DNA from: Acidimicrobiia bacterium
GTDB lineage: Bacteria; Actinomycetota; Acidimicrobiia; Spongiisociales; Spongiisociaceae
Assembly: GCA_009841105.1 (NCBI GenBank)
Contig: VXMM01000048.1
Location: 1-64,000, forward strand
DNA length: 64,000 bases
Reading direction: 5' to 3'
Shown: positions 37,690 through 46,703 of the stretch, piece after piece
Numbering within the stretch: position 1 is the stretch's first letter
Layout of the letters: every line of letters begins with the position of its first letter
Made by a program: the position numbers and the translations under genes
The notes under the pieces: generated by a model
What the model saw: only the letters and a program-made list of their open reading frames with translations
Databases searched by the model: none
Told to the model about the DNA's origin: nothing

Positions 37690-38937
37690 ATGGATCCCTT
37701 ACTGACCGGCCAGGATCAGGCCATGCTGCGCGGAGAGGGCAGCGAGGCACAGGCACTCGCCATGCGGGTACTGGTGAGCATGGCCCGCGCCACCGGGGCC
37801 CGCCGGATGATCGACATCTCCGGGGCCCACATCGACGGCACGCTCTATCTCGGGCGCGCCAGCCTCGATTTCGCCACACGATTGCGTGACGGGGGTGGCC
37901 GGGTGGCCGTACCCACCACCCTCAACGTCTCTTCGCTCGACCTGCTCCATCCCGACCTGTTCCGTGGGGATGAGGCGACCCGGAGTGACGCCCTGACCAT
38001 GATGACGGCCTACCTCGACATGGGAGCCTCCCCCACCTGGACGTGCGCCCCATACCAACTGGCGGATCGTCCCGGCTTCGGTGATCGCGTCGCCTGGGGA
38101 GAGTCGAACGCCATCGTGTTCGCCAACTCGGTGCTCGGCGCCCGGACACCCCGGTTCGGCGACTTCGCCGACATGGCCGCCGCCGTCACCGGCCGGGCGC
38201 CGGAGTTCGGTCTTTACCTCGACCGGCACCGGCGCGCCAGCGTCCGGATCGATGTCTCTGGGATCGCGAAGGAGGCACGGCTTACCGACGAGTTCTTCGC
38301 CGTACTGGGATTCCTGACCGGCATCGAGGCCGGATCCGAGGTCCCCGCCGTCACCGGCATCGAATCGGCCACGGAGGATCAACTCAAGTTACTGGGCGCG
38401 GGGGCGGCCACCTCGGGAGCGGTCGGCATGGTCCACGTGGTCGGGATCACGCCCGAGGCGCCCACCTTGGCGAGCGCCACCGGTGGCATCGCGCCCCGCC
38501 TGGTGAAGGTCACTCCGGACGTGATCACCCGCGCCTACAAGGCGCTGTCGAGCACCGATGCGGAGACCATCCACACGGTGAACCTGGGCACGCCCCACTA
38601 CTCGACCCGCCAGATCGTCCGGCTCCAGGACCTGCTGGCCGGTCGCCGGATTCACCCCGATGTGAAGCTCTACGTGAACACGGGAAGGGACGTCCTGGCT
38701 TCGTCCTCCGAGATCGTGAAGCGCCTGGAGGAGAGGGGCGTGGTGTTCGTGGTGGACACCTGCACTTACGTGACCTCGATTCTCCCCGCCGGTCCGGATG
38801 TTGCCATGACCGACTCCGCCAAATGGGCCTACTACGCACCCGGCAACCTCGGCGTCGATGTGGTGTTCGGTTCCACCTCCGATTGCGTGGAGTCCGCGGT
38901 GGCCGGCCGGGTGATCAGGGAGGAGCAGCCGTGGTGA
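37690..38937 (+). CDS. AcnX-type dehydratase, large subunit
   Basis: A 415-residue protein of the aconitase X catalytic domain (DUF521). Marks are AMRVLVSMARATGARRMIDI, HIDGTLYLG, PTTLNVSSLD, TWTCAPYQLADRPGFGDRVA with its conserved Cys, WGESNAIVFANSVLGART, DTCTYVTSI and the Ser/Lys region near DSAKWAYYAPGNLG. Characterised members dehydrate cis-3-hydroxy-L-proline in bacteria or mevalonate 5-phosphate in archaea. The split into two subunits, with the small subunit overlapping by seven bases, fits the two-chain form. The substrate is not settled by context, and no hydroxyproline genes are adjacent. Confidence 0.85.
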   Translation: MDPLLTGQDQAMLRGEGSEAQALAMRVLVSMARATGARRMIDISGAHIDGTLYLGRASLDFATRLRDGGGRVAVPTTLNVSSLDLLHPDLFRGDEATRSDALTMMTAYLDMGASPTWTCAPYQLADRPGFGDRVAWGESNAIVFANSVLGARTPRFGDFADMAAAVTGRAPEFGLYLDRHRRASVRIDVSGIAKEARLTDEFFAVLGFLTGIEAGSEVPAVTGIESATEDQLKLLGAGAATSGAVGMVHVVGITPEAPTLASATGGIAPRLVKVTPDVITRAYKALSSTDAETIHTVNLGTPHYSTRQIVRLQDLLAGRRIHPDVKLYVNTGRDVLASSSEIVKRLEERGVVFVVDTCTYVTSILPAGPDVAMTDSAKWAYYAPGNLGVDVVFGSTSDCVESAVAGRVIREEQPW

Positions 38938-39344
38938 GCGTCGGAGGTACCCCCATCGTTCCGGGCGTCGCCGAGGGCCCAAGCCTGGTTCTCGACCAAC
39001 CACTGAGCTGGTGGGGAGGGATCGACCCGCGCGACGGAACCATTGTCGACCTCCACCATCCCCAGCATGGACAGCCGACCGCCGGCCGGGTTCTCGTCCT
39101 TCCCGGTGGCAGGGGGTCATCGGGCGGTTCCGCGGTGCTAGCCGAGTCCGTCCGGCGCATGACCGCCCCGGCCGGGCTGGTGCTCGGCGATGTCGACCCG
39201 ATCCTGGTAGTGGGGCTGATCGTGTCCGCCGAACTCTATCCGGACCGGAACTGCCCTCTGGTGGTGGCCCGTGAAGGCTACGACCTACTGGTCTCGGGCC
39301 GCACCACCCGCATCCGGACGGACGGAAGGATCGAGCAGTTCTGA
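38931..39344 (+). CDS. AcnX-type dehydratase, small subunit
   Basis: A 137-residue swivelling domain (DUF126) that completes the AcnX active site. GTG 38931 follows GGAGGA; GTG 38934 is an alternative. The domain reads LDQPLSWWGGIDPRDGTIVD, then VLVLPGGRGSSGGSAVLAES with its Gly/Ser-rich catalytic loop, then DPILVVGLIVSAELY. The length is normal. It overlaps the large subunit gene and must be co-expressed with it. Confidence 0.87.
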   Translation: MVSVGGTPIVPGVAEGPSLVLDQPLSWWGGIDPRDGTIVDLHHPQHGQPTAGRVLVLPGGRGSSGGSAVLAESVRRMTAPAGLVLGDVDPILVVGLIVSAELYPDRNCPLVVAREGYDLLVSGRTTRIRTDGRIEQF

Positions 39345-39408
39345 TCCCCTAGTCGTGTTACCCGCAGCGGTACGTTGAGGACACTCCTAGCTGTTTGACA
39401 GACAGACC

Positions 39409-39879
39409 TCAGCTACCTCGCGCCCCGGGCACCCGGCGGGTCCGCTCCAGAACCCGAAAGGGGATCCGGAACACTTCGTCGTCCTCCACAAAGATCGCAA
39501 AGGAGTAGCCACCCGGCTTCGGGAATACCAGGTTGTTGAACGTGAAAGCCCGGATCATACTCATTCCCGCTCCTGGGAGGCCCCGGACCGGTGGACGGAC
39601 CCGGACTGTACGGGAGAAGCGGTTGCCCCCGAGGAGGCTCCGGCCGTCCTCATCCCTCATGTCCACCGACAGCTTGAAGGAGTCAGCGAAGGGCCACGGA
39701 ACGCGCAGCCGGATTCCGATACCCACGGACGGATGGCGGGCCGGGAAGGACTCTACGTAGAGCAACTCCCAGCCTCCACCCAGGATGTAGAGCTTGCCAC
39801 CCACCGCCTGGACCGAGTCGGCCACCATGGCGAACTCCACACTCGGCTTGGGATCGAGCGACGCCTCTAACGAATCCAT
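39409..39879 (-). CDS. DUF6941-like protein
   Basis: A 156-residue soluble protein. The first part FAMVADSVQAVGGKLYILGG and the middle and end (FAFSVDMRDED-like strand, RPPVRGLPG, then LVFPKPGGYSFAIFVEDDE and RIPFRVLERT) follow the layout of a widespread actinobacterial beta-sandwich family annotated as DUF6941. Its function is unknown. It has no signal peptide or membrane segment. It is transcribed alone, convergent with the AcnX genes. Confidence 0.7.
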   Translation of the reverse strand: MDSLEASLDPKPSVEFAMVADSVQAVGGKLYILGGGWELLYVESFPARHPSVGIGIRLRVPWPFADSFKLSVDMRDEDGRSLLGGNRFSRTVRVRPPVRGLPGAGMSMIRAFTFNNLVFPKPGGYSFAIFVEDDEVFRIPFRVLERTRRVPGARGS

Positions 39880-40049
39880 TCACCTCCTACTCTAGGAGGG
39901 TGCCCGAAGCGTCCGTCCTAGGGGGTTCATCCGCGAGCCCGTGTGACCAGGGCTAACACATGTCCCCGTACTCCGGAACTCCTCGAGCAGGCGCCCATCA
40001 CCGTTCACATCCTGACGGCAGGACTCCGACCGGAGTGCTCCTCCTCGTC

Positions 40050-40712
40050 GTGAGGCGCCTCGCCCTCGGTCTGACACTGTTGGTCGCCGCGTGCGGATCG
40101 CCGGAGCCGGACATCGCCTCCGACCCGTTCGATGCGATCGCTCAACTGCGCGGTCGGGTCTGTGACCAGGACATGGTCGGCTCGGCGGTGGTCATCGACC
40201 GGCACTACCTGGTAACGGTCGCACACAACGTGGCCGGCTCGGAGGGTGGCCTGACGGTCACGTTCGAGGACGGCTCGGAGCACGCCGCCACGCTGGTCGG
40301 CATCGACTTCGATCGAGACTTGGCCCTGCTGCGGGCGCCGTCCGTGGACCGACCCATCCTCACGGTTGCCCGAGCCGTGGCCGGAGAAGATGGACGCCTG
40401 ATCCGGCTCCGCGCGGATCAGGAGAGGGCCGAGGTTCCGTTCGCCGACGCCGATCTGATAGTCGCCGTGGGTCGCAACATCTACGACGAGGAGACTTCGG
40501 TACGCCGGGACAACGTCCGGGCTCGCGCCCATGCCGGAGCCGGCTACTCGGGCGGACCGCTGCTCAACCATCAGGACGAGATGATCGGAGTGGTCTACGC
40601 CGCCGCCCGGCTCGATGAGATGACCTACGCCACCGCTTCGCAGGAAATCGACATCTTCCTTGAGTCAATCGACTCGACAACGGAGTCCCCCTCGGGCCGC
40701 TGCCCGGGCTGA
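40050..40712 (+). CDS. Trypsin-like serine protease lipoprotein
   Basis: A 220-residue protein with a lipoprotein signal (MRRLALGLTLLVAACGSPEP, lipobox Cys about residue 16). An S1C-like protease domain follows with a full catalytic triad: His in YLVTVAHNVAG, Asp in IDFDRDLALLRAP and Ser in AHAGAGYSGGPLLN. No PDZ domain follows, and the length matches a bare protease. It should act outside the membrane, perhaps in protein quality control. I start at GTG 40050 because it gives the normal basic n-region; other GTG codons lie upstream in frame. Confidence 0.82.
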   Translation: MRRLALGLTLLVAACGSPEPDIASDPFDAIAQLRGRVCDQDMVGSAVVIDRHYLVTVAHNVAGSEGGLTVTFEDGSEHAATLVGIDFDRDLALLRAPSVDRPILTVARAVAGEDGRLIRLRADQERAEVPFADADLIVAVGRNIYDEETSVRRDNVRARAHAGAGYSGGPLLNHQDEMIGVVYAAARLDEMTYATASQEIDIFLESIDSTTESPSGRCPG

Positions 40713-40756
40713 ACAACTCCCATGGCACCCGCCATCGGGGTTAGGATGATCGGCGC

Positions 40757-41917
40757 GTGCCCACCCGCCTCCCCTCCTCCTACCGGCTTCCCCGGATAGT
40801 CCTTCTCTGCTACATCGGCACTCTGGCGACGGGTATCGGCGTCATCTTCTCGCTCCTGGCCGTCATCCAGGACCGGTACGGCTTCCCCACCTGGTCCCTG
40901 GGCCTGCTCGCCGGCATACCCTTCGCGATGACCCTATTCGGGAACATCTGGCTGACCCCGCTGGCCGACCGGGGCTGGGAGCGGCGCCTGATCGCCCTGG
41001 GGTGCCTCCTGCTGGTGCTGTCGCTGCTCTGGATGGTCTTCGCGGTGGCCCTCTGGCAATGGGTCGCGGCGCGAGCGCTCATGGGCATCGCCGAGGGCGT
41101 CTCGGTGGGCGCAGCGCGGCGGGTGATGCTGAGCTGGTCTCCGGACCGCCATGGACAGGCCCTGAGCTCGCTGATGGTGGCGATGCTCGCGGGGATCCTG
41201 ATCGGGCCGGTGCTCGGAGGGGTGCTGAACGAGCTCGGCTGGGCCATTCCCTTCCTGGTGCCCGCCGCGGCGGGAGTGGTGGTGCTCCTGGCCCTGCCGG
41301 CGGTCCGGCCCGGAGAGTACGAGCGGCCCACCATGAGGCTCACCCGGCGCCGCCTTACAGCCCTGCCGGGCTTCCTATCGGGGCTGCTTCTGGCCGCCTC
41401 CAACTGGCTCTACGTCGGCGTCATCGATGCGATCTGGGCTCGGTACATGACCGACCTCGGGGCCCGCCCGTGGCTGATAGGCGTGGGATTCCTGGTGATA
41501 GCCCTTCCCGCGATCGTGCTCACACCGATCAGCGGCCGGTTGTCGGACCGTGTGAACCCGATCCGGCTGGGCCTGGTGTCGGCGGTGATCGGACTCCCCC
41601 TACTGGCGGGCTACGGGTTGGTGTCGGCGGTGGTCCCCCTCCTGGTGGTAGGCGCCCTGCATTCCGCCTGCTGGGCCTTCGTGACCCTCCCCGGTCAGGC
41701 CGCCGTGGCCAGGGCCGCGCCTGCCAGCCAAGCGGCCGAGGCGCAGGGCCTCGTGGAGGCATACGGGTTCGTGCTGGCCGCCGTGGGCGCCTTCGCCGCC
41801 GCGCCTATCTACGAGGCCGTCGGACCTAGGTCCCTCTTCCTGGTAACCGCGGTAGGGGTAGCGGCGACCCCGCTGGTGGTGTTCCTGCGCCGACCTAAGT
41901 GGAGGAACGCCTTCTGA
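40757..41917 (+). CDS. MFS transporter
   Basis: A 386-residue major facilitator with about 12 membrane helices. The loop between helices 2 and 3 reads PLADRGWERRLIALG, the family's Gly-x-x-x-Asp-Arg-type motif in altered form. Helix 4 contains RALMGIAEGVSVGAARRV, and the second half repeats the loop as SGRLSDRVNPIRLG. It is of the drug/sugar efflux type; the substrate is unknown. Start is GTG 40757. The spacing to the neighbouring genes suggests a single-gene unit. Confidence 0.87.
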   Translation: MPTRLPSSYRLPRIVLLCYIGTLATGIGVIFSLLAVIQDRYGFPTWSLGLLAGIPFAMTLFGNIWLTPLADRGWERRLIALGCLLLVLSLLWMVFAVALWQWVAARALMGIAEGVSVGAARRVMLSWSPDRHGQALSSLMVAMLAGILIGPVLGGVLNELGWAIPFLVPAAAGVVVLLALPAVRPGEYERPTMRLTRRRLTALPGFLSGLLLAASNWLYVGVIDAIWARYMTDLGARPWLIGVGFLVIALPAIVLTPISGRLSDRVNPIRLGLVSAVIGLPLLAGYGLVSAVVPLLVVGALHSACWAFVTLPGQAAVARAAPASQAAEAQGLVEAYGFVLAAVGAFAAAPIYEAVGPRSLFLVTAVGVAATPLVVFLRRPKWRNAF

Positions 41918-42007
41918 GGGACGGGCGCCGGTGCCCGGACGGAGGCGGTACGGTATCCTCTCCGCTTCTGTTCGAAGCAAGTGCTTACGCGTTCGAGGAG
42001 CGAAGTC

Positions 42008-42988
42008 TTGGGTTACCGGATCTGGTTCGAGCGCAGAGTGGCGCCGGAACTGATGCCCTTCGTGCCTCCGTCAGTAGACATGCTGGGTCCGGGACGGGAC
42101 TACGACCCTCAGGCGGGAATCTCGACCGCCCAGGCCGCCATCGCCGCCCGGCTCGTCTACGACGACACCCTCTTTGATCGGGCCACTGAACTCCTGGGCG
42201 TGTTCCGGACCGGTATCGGCTACGACACCGTCGATCTGGAAGCCGCCACCCGCCGCGGGATCGCGGCGTGCAACGTCCCGCAAGGCCCGACGGTGCCGAC
42301 TGCCGAGCACTCCGTGGCCCTCCTCCTCGCCGCCGCCAAGGAGCTCGTACGGTCCAGCGGCCGGCTCCGCGCGGGCACTGGCAACTATTTCTCGAAGCAC
42401 GGCGCGATGGAGTTGGACGGGAAGATCCTGGGCCTGGTGGGATACGGACGGATCGCCCGCAGGGTCGGTGACGTCGGGCTAGCCCTGGGTATGGGAATCC
42501 TGGCCTACGACCCATACCTGCCGGACGAGGCGTTTCCGCCGGGAGTGGAACGGGCCCGTACGCTGGAGGAACTCCTAGGGCGGAGCGATGCCGTCTCGGT
42601 TCACATCCCGATGAGCGCCGGCAACTACAGGATGTTCAACGCCGGTACCTTCGCCGCCATGAAGAAGGGCGCATTGTTCGTGAACGCCGCCCGGGGAGGA
42701 CTGGTCGATCACGATGCCCTGACTAGCGCCCTGGACAGCGGGCACCTGTCGGGCGCCGGGTTGGACGTAACCGACCCCGAGCCCCTCCACCCCGATCATC
42801 CGTTACTGCACCGTACGGACGTGATAGTGACGCCCCACGTGGCCTCGGCTACCCCGGAGGCCCGGGAGCGCATGTTCAGGATGGCCGTTCGCCAGGCTCT
42901 AATGGTGCTGGACGGGCAGCGACCGCCCCATCTCCTCAATCCGGACGCCTGGCCCGGCGTACTCGACCGTCTTGCCGGCGCCCGATGA
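42008..42988 (+). CDS. D-2-hydroxyacid dehydrogenase
   Basis: A 326-residue NAD-dependent dehydrogenase of the D-isomer-specific 2-hydroxyacid family (phosphoglycerate dehydrogenase-like). The NAD site is LGLVGYGRIARRVGDVGLAL with Asp in LAYDPYLP. The catalytic Arg is in VNAARGGLVD, Glu/Asp in VTDPEPLHPDHPLL and His in VIVTPHVASAT. TTG 42008 follows GAGGAG at seven bases and is my start; a GTG 27 bases upstream lacks a site. An SDR gene follows 21 bp later, so the two probably work in one pathway on a small oxidised acid or sugar acid. Confidence 0.87.
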   Translation: MGYRIWFERRVAPELMPFVPPSVDMLGPGRDYDPQAGISTAQAAIAARLVYDDTLFDRATELLGVFRTGIGYDTVDLEAATRRGIAACNVPQGPTVPTAEHSVALLLAAAKELVRSSGRLRAGTGNYFSKHGAMELDGKILGLVGYGRIARRVGDVGLALGMGILAYDPYLPDEAFPPGVERARTLEELLGRSDAVSVHIPMSAGNYRMFNAGTFAAMKKGALFVNAARGGLVDHDALTSALDSGHLSGAGLDVTDPEPLHPDHPLLHRTDVIVTPHVASATPEARERMFRMAVRQALMVLDGQRPPHLLNPDAWPGVLDRLAGAR

Positions 42989-43009
42989 AGCGACACTAGG
43001 AGGGCGTTC

Positions 43010-43813
43010 ATGGGACGTTTCGGCGGCAAGGTAGCGCTGGTAACCGGTAGCACCCAGGGCCTGGGCGAAGCGATCGCCGTCCGGCTGGTGGACGACGGCC
43101 TGTCGGGGCTGGTGGTGACCGGGCGGAACGAGGAGAGAGGCGCAGCGGTTGCCGCCCGCCTGAACGATGCCGGGTGCCGGACGGTGTTCGCGGCCGCCGA
43201 CCTGGCCGATCCGGGCGCGGTTGGCAACCTGATCGACATGACCGACCGGGAGTTCGGGCGGATCGACGTTCTGGTCAACGCGGCCGGCGACACGCAGCGC
43301 GGCACAGTCGATGACACCACCGTCGATCTGTTCGATCACCTCACGGCGGTCAACCTCCGCGCCCCGTTCCTGCTCATGCAAGGCGCCATCCGCCTCATGC
43401 GCCGCGAGGGCATCGAAGGCTCGATCGTGAACATCGCCTCGGTGGCGGCCCACGGCGGTCCGCCCTACCTGACCGTCTACGCGACGACCAAGGGCGCCCT
43501 GGTGACCCTCACCAAGAACGTGGCCAACTCGGTGCTCTGGGATCGGATCCGGGTCAACGTCATGAATATCGGCTGGACGGACACCCCCGGCGAACATGCC
43601 GTAAGGACCGGCTTCCACGCCGGAGACGAAGGATGGCTCGAGAAGGCCGAGGCCAGCCAGCCCTTCGGAAGGCTCCTAAAGACCTCTGAGGTGGCGAGGG
43701 CGGTGGCCTTCCTGGCGTCCGACGAGTCGGGCATGATGACCGGAGCGGCCGTCGACTTCAACCAGATCGTGGTCGGCTGCATAGCGGTCCAGCATCCGCC
43801 CTCCGACGACTGA
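43010..43813 (+). CDS. SDR-family oxidoreductase
   Basis: A 267-residue classical short-chain dehydrogenase. The cofactor motif is LVTGSTQGLGEAIAVRL, and NAAGDTQ supplies the Asn-Ala-Ala-Gly. The catalytic Ser is in NIASVAAHGGPPYLTVYATT with the Tyr and Lys of YATTKGAL. ATG 43010 follows AGGAGG. It is co-transcribed with the hydroxyacid dehydrogenase gene. The substrate is not known. Confidence 0.88.
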   Translation: MGRFGGKVALVTGSTQGLGEAIAVRLVDDGLSGLVVTGRNEERGAAVAARLNDAGCRTVFAAADLADPGAVGNLIDMTDREFGRIDVLVNAAGDTQRGTVDDTTVDLFDHLTAVNLRAPFLLMQGAIRLMRREGIEGSIVNIASVAAHGGPPYLTVYATTKGALVTLTKNVANSVLWDRIRVNVMNIGWTDTPGEHAVRTGFHAGDEGWLEKAEASQPFGRLLKTSEVARAVAFLASDESGMMTGAAVDFNQIVVGCIAVQHPPSDD

Positions 43814-43820
43814 GAGCCGT

Positions 43821-44231
43821 TTACAGCTCGAAGAGGGGCGACCCCAGTTGCCAACCCATGTCGACGCCACCCGCCGATAGCGCGAAGATGATCAGGCCAG
43901 CGCCGGCCATGGAGACGTTCTTCATGAACATGGACATCTCGAGCTGCAGGTCGCTCGCCTCGTCCGTCCAGAAGTGGTGGACCAGCAACGCGGTGAGCAG
44001 GCAGTAGACGGCCAACCCGAGCGCGGCCAGGTCCATCCAGACGCCGAACATGACACCCAGCCCACCCGCGGCGATCAGCACACCCGAGAGCCGGATGACT
44101 ATTCCGCTGGAGGGTGCGTCCCTCGACTCCGCATACCCGGCAGAACCCTCCGCGTCGGCCAGGTGCCCGATGCCGGCCCCGATGAAGATCAGCGAGAAGA
44201 GGATCCGCCCGATCAGTACCAATGCTTCCAT
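43821..44231 (-). CDS. DoxX-family membrane protein
   Basis: A 136-residue protein with four membrane helices. It begins MEALVLIGRILFSLIFIGAG, then IRLSGVLIAAGGLGVMFGVW, then ALGLAVYCLLTALLVHHFW, and ends near FMKNVSMAGAGLIIFAL. These are the blocks of the DoxX/SURF4-like family. ATG 44231 has AAGGAGG six bases upstream. Members are linked to thiosulphate or redox metabolism in some organisms, but the role here is unknown. It is convergent with the SDR gene, seven bases apart. Confidence 0.85.
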   Translation of the reverse strand: MEALVLIGRILFSLIFIGAGIGHLADAEGSAGYAESRDAPSSGIVIRLSGVLIAAGGLGVMFGVWMDLAALGLAVYCLLTALLVHHFWTDEASDLQLEMSMFMKNVSMAGAGLIIFALSAGGVDMGWQLGSPLFEL

Positions 44232-44330
44232 CTGGACCTCCTTGTCCGGCCCCACGCTTCGATGCAGGTAAGCACGATAGAGGCCGAGCGGTACACTCGC
44301 CGGGGACGGCACCGGGATATGTAAGGCAGG

Positions 44331-45281
44331 ATGGAGCGACCGCGAAAGGGAACGGCGACCTCGGCCTTCGGCTCGGGCCGGCGTGAGGGTCACGACTCCT
44401 CCGCCTTCTACGATCGCTTCCCGGCGCCCGACATCTCCGACGACGACCGGGTGGTGCCGGTGCCGGGCTTCGACCAGCCCCGCGCCATCCTGGGCGACAG
44501 CCGCGGCATGCACCACCTTCCCGACAACTGCGTGGCCCTGGTGGTCACCTCGCCTCCCTACTTCGTGGGGAAGGAGTACGAGAAGGCGGTGGCCGGTCGC
44601 CGGGTACCCGAGTCGTACATGGACTACCTAGGCCTCCTCAGGGAGGTGTTTACCGAGTGCGTGCGGGTACTGGAACCGGGCGGGCGGATGGCCGTCAACG
44701 TGGCGAACCTGGGACGCAAGCCCTACCGCAGCCTGAGCGCGGACGTGACCGGCATCCTCCAGGACGATCTGGGCCTCCTGCTGAGAGGCGAGATCGTCTG
44801 GACCAAGGCCAAGGGCGCCGGCGGGTCCTGTGCGTGGGGTTCGTGGCGCAGCCCGGCCAATCCGGTCCTACGCGACCTGACCGAACGGGTGGTCATAGCC
44901 AGCAAGGGCCGGTTCGACCGCGCCCTGTCCCCCGCCCGGCGGCAGGCCGCCGGGCTTCCCCACCGCTCCACGATCAGCCGGGACGCTTTCATGGAGGCGA
45001 CGCTGGACGTGTGGGAGATACGGCCCGAGTCCGCCACCCAGGTCGGGCACCCCGCCCCGTTCCCGGTGGAGCTCCCGAGGCGCCTGATCCAGCTGTACAC
45101 GTACGAGGACGATCTGGTCCTTGATCCGTTCATGGGTTCGGGGACCACCCTGGTGGCCGCCGCGGCCACCGACCGCCGGGGCGTCGGCTACGACATCGAC
45201 CCGACCTATGTGGAGCTGGCCAGGACCCGCCTCGCCGACCTCGAACAGCCGACCTCCCGACCGATCCCGACTTCCGGCTGA
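44331..45281 (+). CDS. Orphan DNA methyltransferase (beta class)
   Basis: A 316-residue DNA amino-methyltransferase. Motif IV comes first (ALVVTSPPYFVGKEY), followed by a target-recognition region, and motif I comes last (LVLDPFMGSGTTLVAAAATD). This is the beta-class order. The Ser-Pro-Pro-Tyr form of motif IV is common in N4-cytosine enzymes but also found in N6-adenine ones. No restriction endonuclease or specificity gene is near, so it is a solitary methylase with an epigenetic role or part of a system elsewhere. The start ATG 44331 follows AAGGCAGG directly. Confidence 0.87.
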   Translation: MERPRKGTATSAFGSGRREGHDSSAFYDRFPAPDISDDDRVVPVPGFDQPRAILGDSRGMHHLPDNCVALVVTSPPYFVGKEYEKAVAGRRVPESYMDYLGLLREVFTECVRVLEPGGRMAVNVANLGRKPYRSLSADVTGILQDDLGLLLRGEIVWTKAKGAGGSCAWGSWRSPANPVLRDLTERVVIASKGRFDRALSPARRQAAGLPHRSTISRDAFMEATLDVWEIRPESATQVGHPAPFPVELPRRLIQLYTYEDDLVLDPFMGSGTTLVAAAATDRRGVGYDIDPTYVELARTRLADLEQPTSRPIPTSG

Positions 45282-45288
45282 ACGGTCC

Positions 45289-46194
45289 ATGGACCGTCGC
45301 CCTCTATATGCCGCCATAGCGTCCATCGTGGGCTACAGCGTCGGCCCGGTGCTGGTGCAGGTTTCCAGCGCGTCGGCGCCGGTCTTCACCTTCTGGCGGG
45401 GCTGGCTCACGATACTGGCGACGCTGGCGGGATCGGCTGCGCTGCGGCGCCTGAGCTTCCGCTGGCCCAGGGGGCGGGAGTGGTGGCCACCCCTCGTAGC
45501 GGGTCTTCTGAGCAGCGCATCGACGCTTGCCTTCATCCAGGCTGTCAAGTTGACATCGGTGGCCAGCACATCGCTGATCCTCCTGCTCAGTCCGGTGCTC
45601 ATCGCGCTCTGGGCGATCCCCCTATTCGGCGAACGACCCGGTATCCGGTTCCGCCTCTGGACGCTGGTAGCCGTCATCGGAGCTTCCGTGGTCGTTCTGG
45701 GCGGCTCGTCAGGCCCGAACGGCGACCCGGTGGGCGTGACCCTGGCGGTCATCTCGGTGGTGCTTCTAGCCACGCAGTTCGTGGTGACCAAGGTGGGCCG
45801 GAGGACGCTCGACACGGTCCCCTTGCACATCGCGACGGTCTTCTCCGGCGCAGTCTTCGTAACCATCTTCGGTCTGGTAACCGGTCACGACTTCGGCGAG
45901 ATGACCCGGACCGACTTCCTTTGCGTGCTTGGCGTGGTGGCCCTGGCCAGCACCTTGAGCGCCTTGCTTCTGACCTGGTCCCTCCGCTGGCTCCCCGCCA
46001 ACATCCCTCCTCTCATCCACCTGCCCATCCCGTTCCTCGCCGGTGCGATCGCGTGGGTGTTCCTGGGAGAGGCGATGACCCTCAATCATCTATTCGGAGG
46101 CGGCGTCACCGTGGTCGGGGTGGCGGCCGCACTGCTCAGCACATCCGGCCGGAGGTTGCTCAACGCGGGCTCCGTTCCCGGCCCACCGGTATGA
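45289..46194 (+). CDS. EamA-family (DMT) transporter
   Basis: A 301-residue protein with ten predicted membrane helices made of two EamA repeats. In the first, the helix before the break reads STLAFIQAVKLTSVASTSLI, with LLLSPVLIALWAIPLFGERP following. The equivalent block in the second is LPANIPPLIHLPIPFLAGAI, then WVFLGEAMT. The family exports or imports small metabolites; the substrate cannot be predicted. The start lies seven bases past the methyltransferase stop, so the two are probably one transcript. Confidence 0.85.
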   Translation: MDRRPLYAAIASIVGYSVGPVLVQVSSASAPVFTFWRGWLTILATLAGSAALRRLSFRWPRGREWWPPLVAGLLSSASTLAFIQAVKLTSVASTSLILLLSPVLIALWAIPLFGERPGIRFRLWTLVAVIGASVVVLGGSSGPNGDPVGVTLAVISVVLLATQFVVTKVGRRTLDTVPLHIATVFSGAVFVTIFGLVTGHDFGEMTRTDFLCVLGVVALASTLSALLLTWSLRWLPANIPPLIHLPIPFLAGAIAWVFLGEAMTLNHLFGGGVTVVGVAAALLSTSGRRLLNAGSVPGPPV

Positions 46195-46262
46195 CCCTCC
46201 CGATCAAGGGCTAGTTGATCGGGACCCGCGATGACTAGCGAGCGCGCATAGCGTGTACACAC

Positions 46263-46703
46263 CTAGTAGTCGTCAGGTGGGCGCCTGAGACGTTTCGTCT
46301 CGGATCGGCGCCGCTTGGCCTCCAGACGCCTCCGGCGGGCGGACCGGCCGGGTTTGGTAGCCCGCCGGACCGGTGGCTGGGGCGCCAGAGCGCTGTCGAG
46401 CAGCGCAGCCATCCGCCGCAACGCCTCCTGGCGGTTCCGCCACTGCGAGCGGTGGTCGTCGACCACGATCCGTAGCGTTCCCGACCGCAACCTCGCCCCC
46501 AGGCGATCTTCCACACGCCGTTTCTCATCATTGCTGAAGGACGTGGACCTGGTGATCGACAGGGTGAGACCGACCCTCGTGTTCGAGCGATTGGCGTGCT
46601 GGCCACCCGGACCCGAAGCAGGGCCGAAGTCCCACCGTAGCTCCCGGGCCGGCACGATCGGACCATGCCGGAGCCGGAGGTCACTTTTGGATTCCGCTGC
46701 CAT
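46263..46703 (-). CDS. arfB: Ribosome rescue factor ArfB-like
   Basis: A 146-residue peptidyl-tRNA hydrolase of the ArfB/YaeJ type, which frees stalled ribosomes. The catalytic Gly-Gly-Gln is in ASGPGGQHANRSNTRVGL (about residues 30-47). The C-terminal tail is highly basic (KPGRSARRRRLEAKRRRSET), as needed to enter the empty mRNA channel. There are no stop-codon-reading domains, which sets it apart from release factors 1 and 2. Its start codon at 46703-46701 overlaps the menA start on the other strand by two bases. Confidence 0.87.
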   Translation of the reverse strand: MAAESKSDLRLRHGPIVPARELRWDFGPASGPGGQHANRSNTRVGLTLSITRSTSFSNDEKRRVEDRLGARLRSGTLRIVVDDHRSQWRNRQEALRRMAALLDSALAPQPPVRRATKPGRSARRRRLEAKRRRSETKRLRRPPDDY

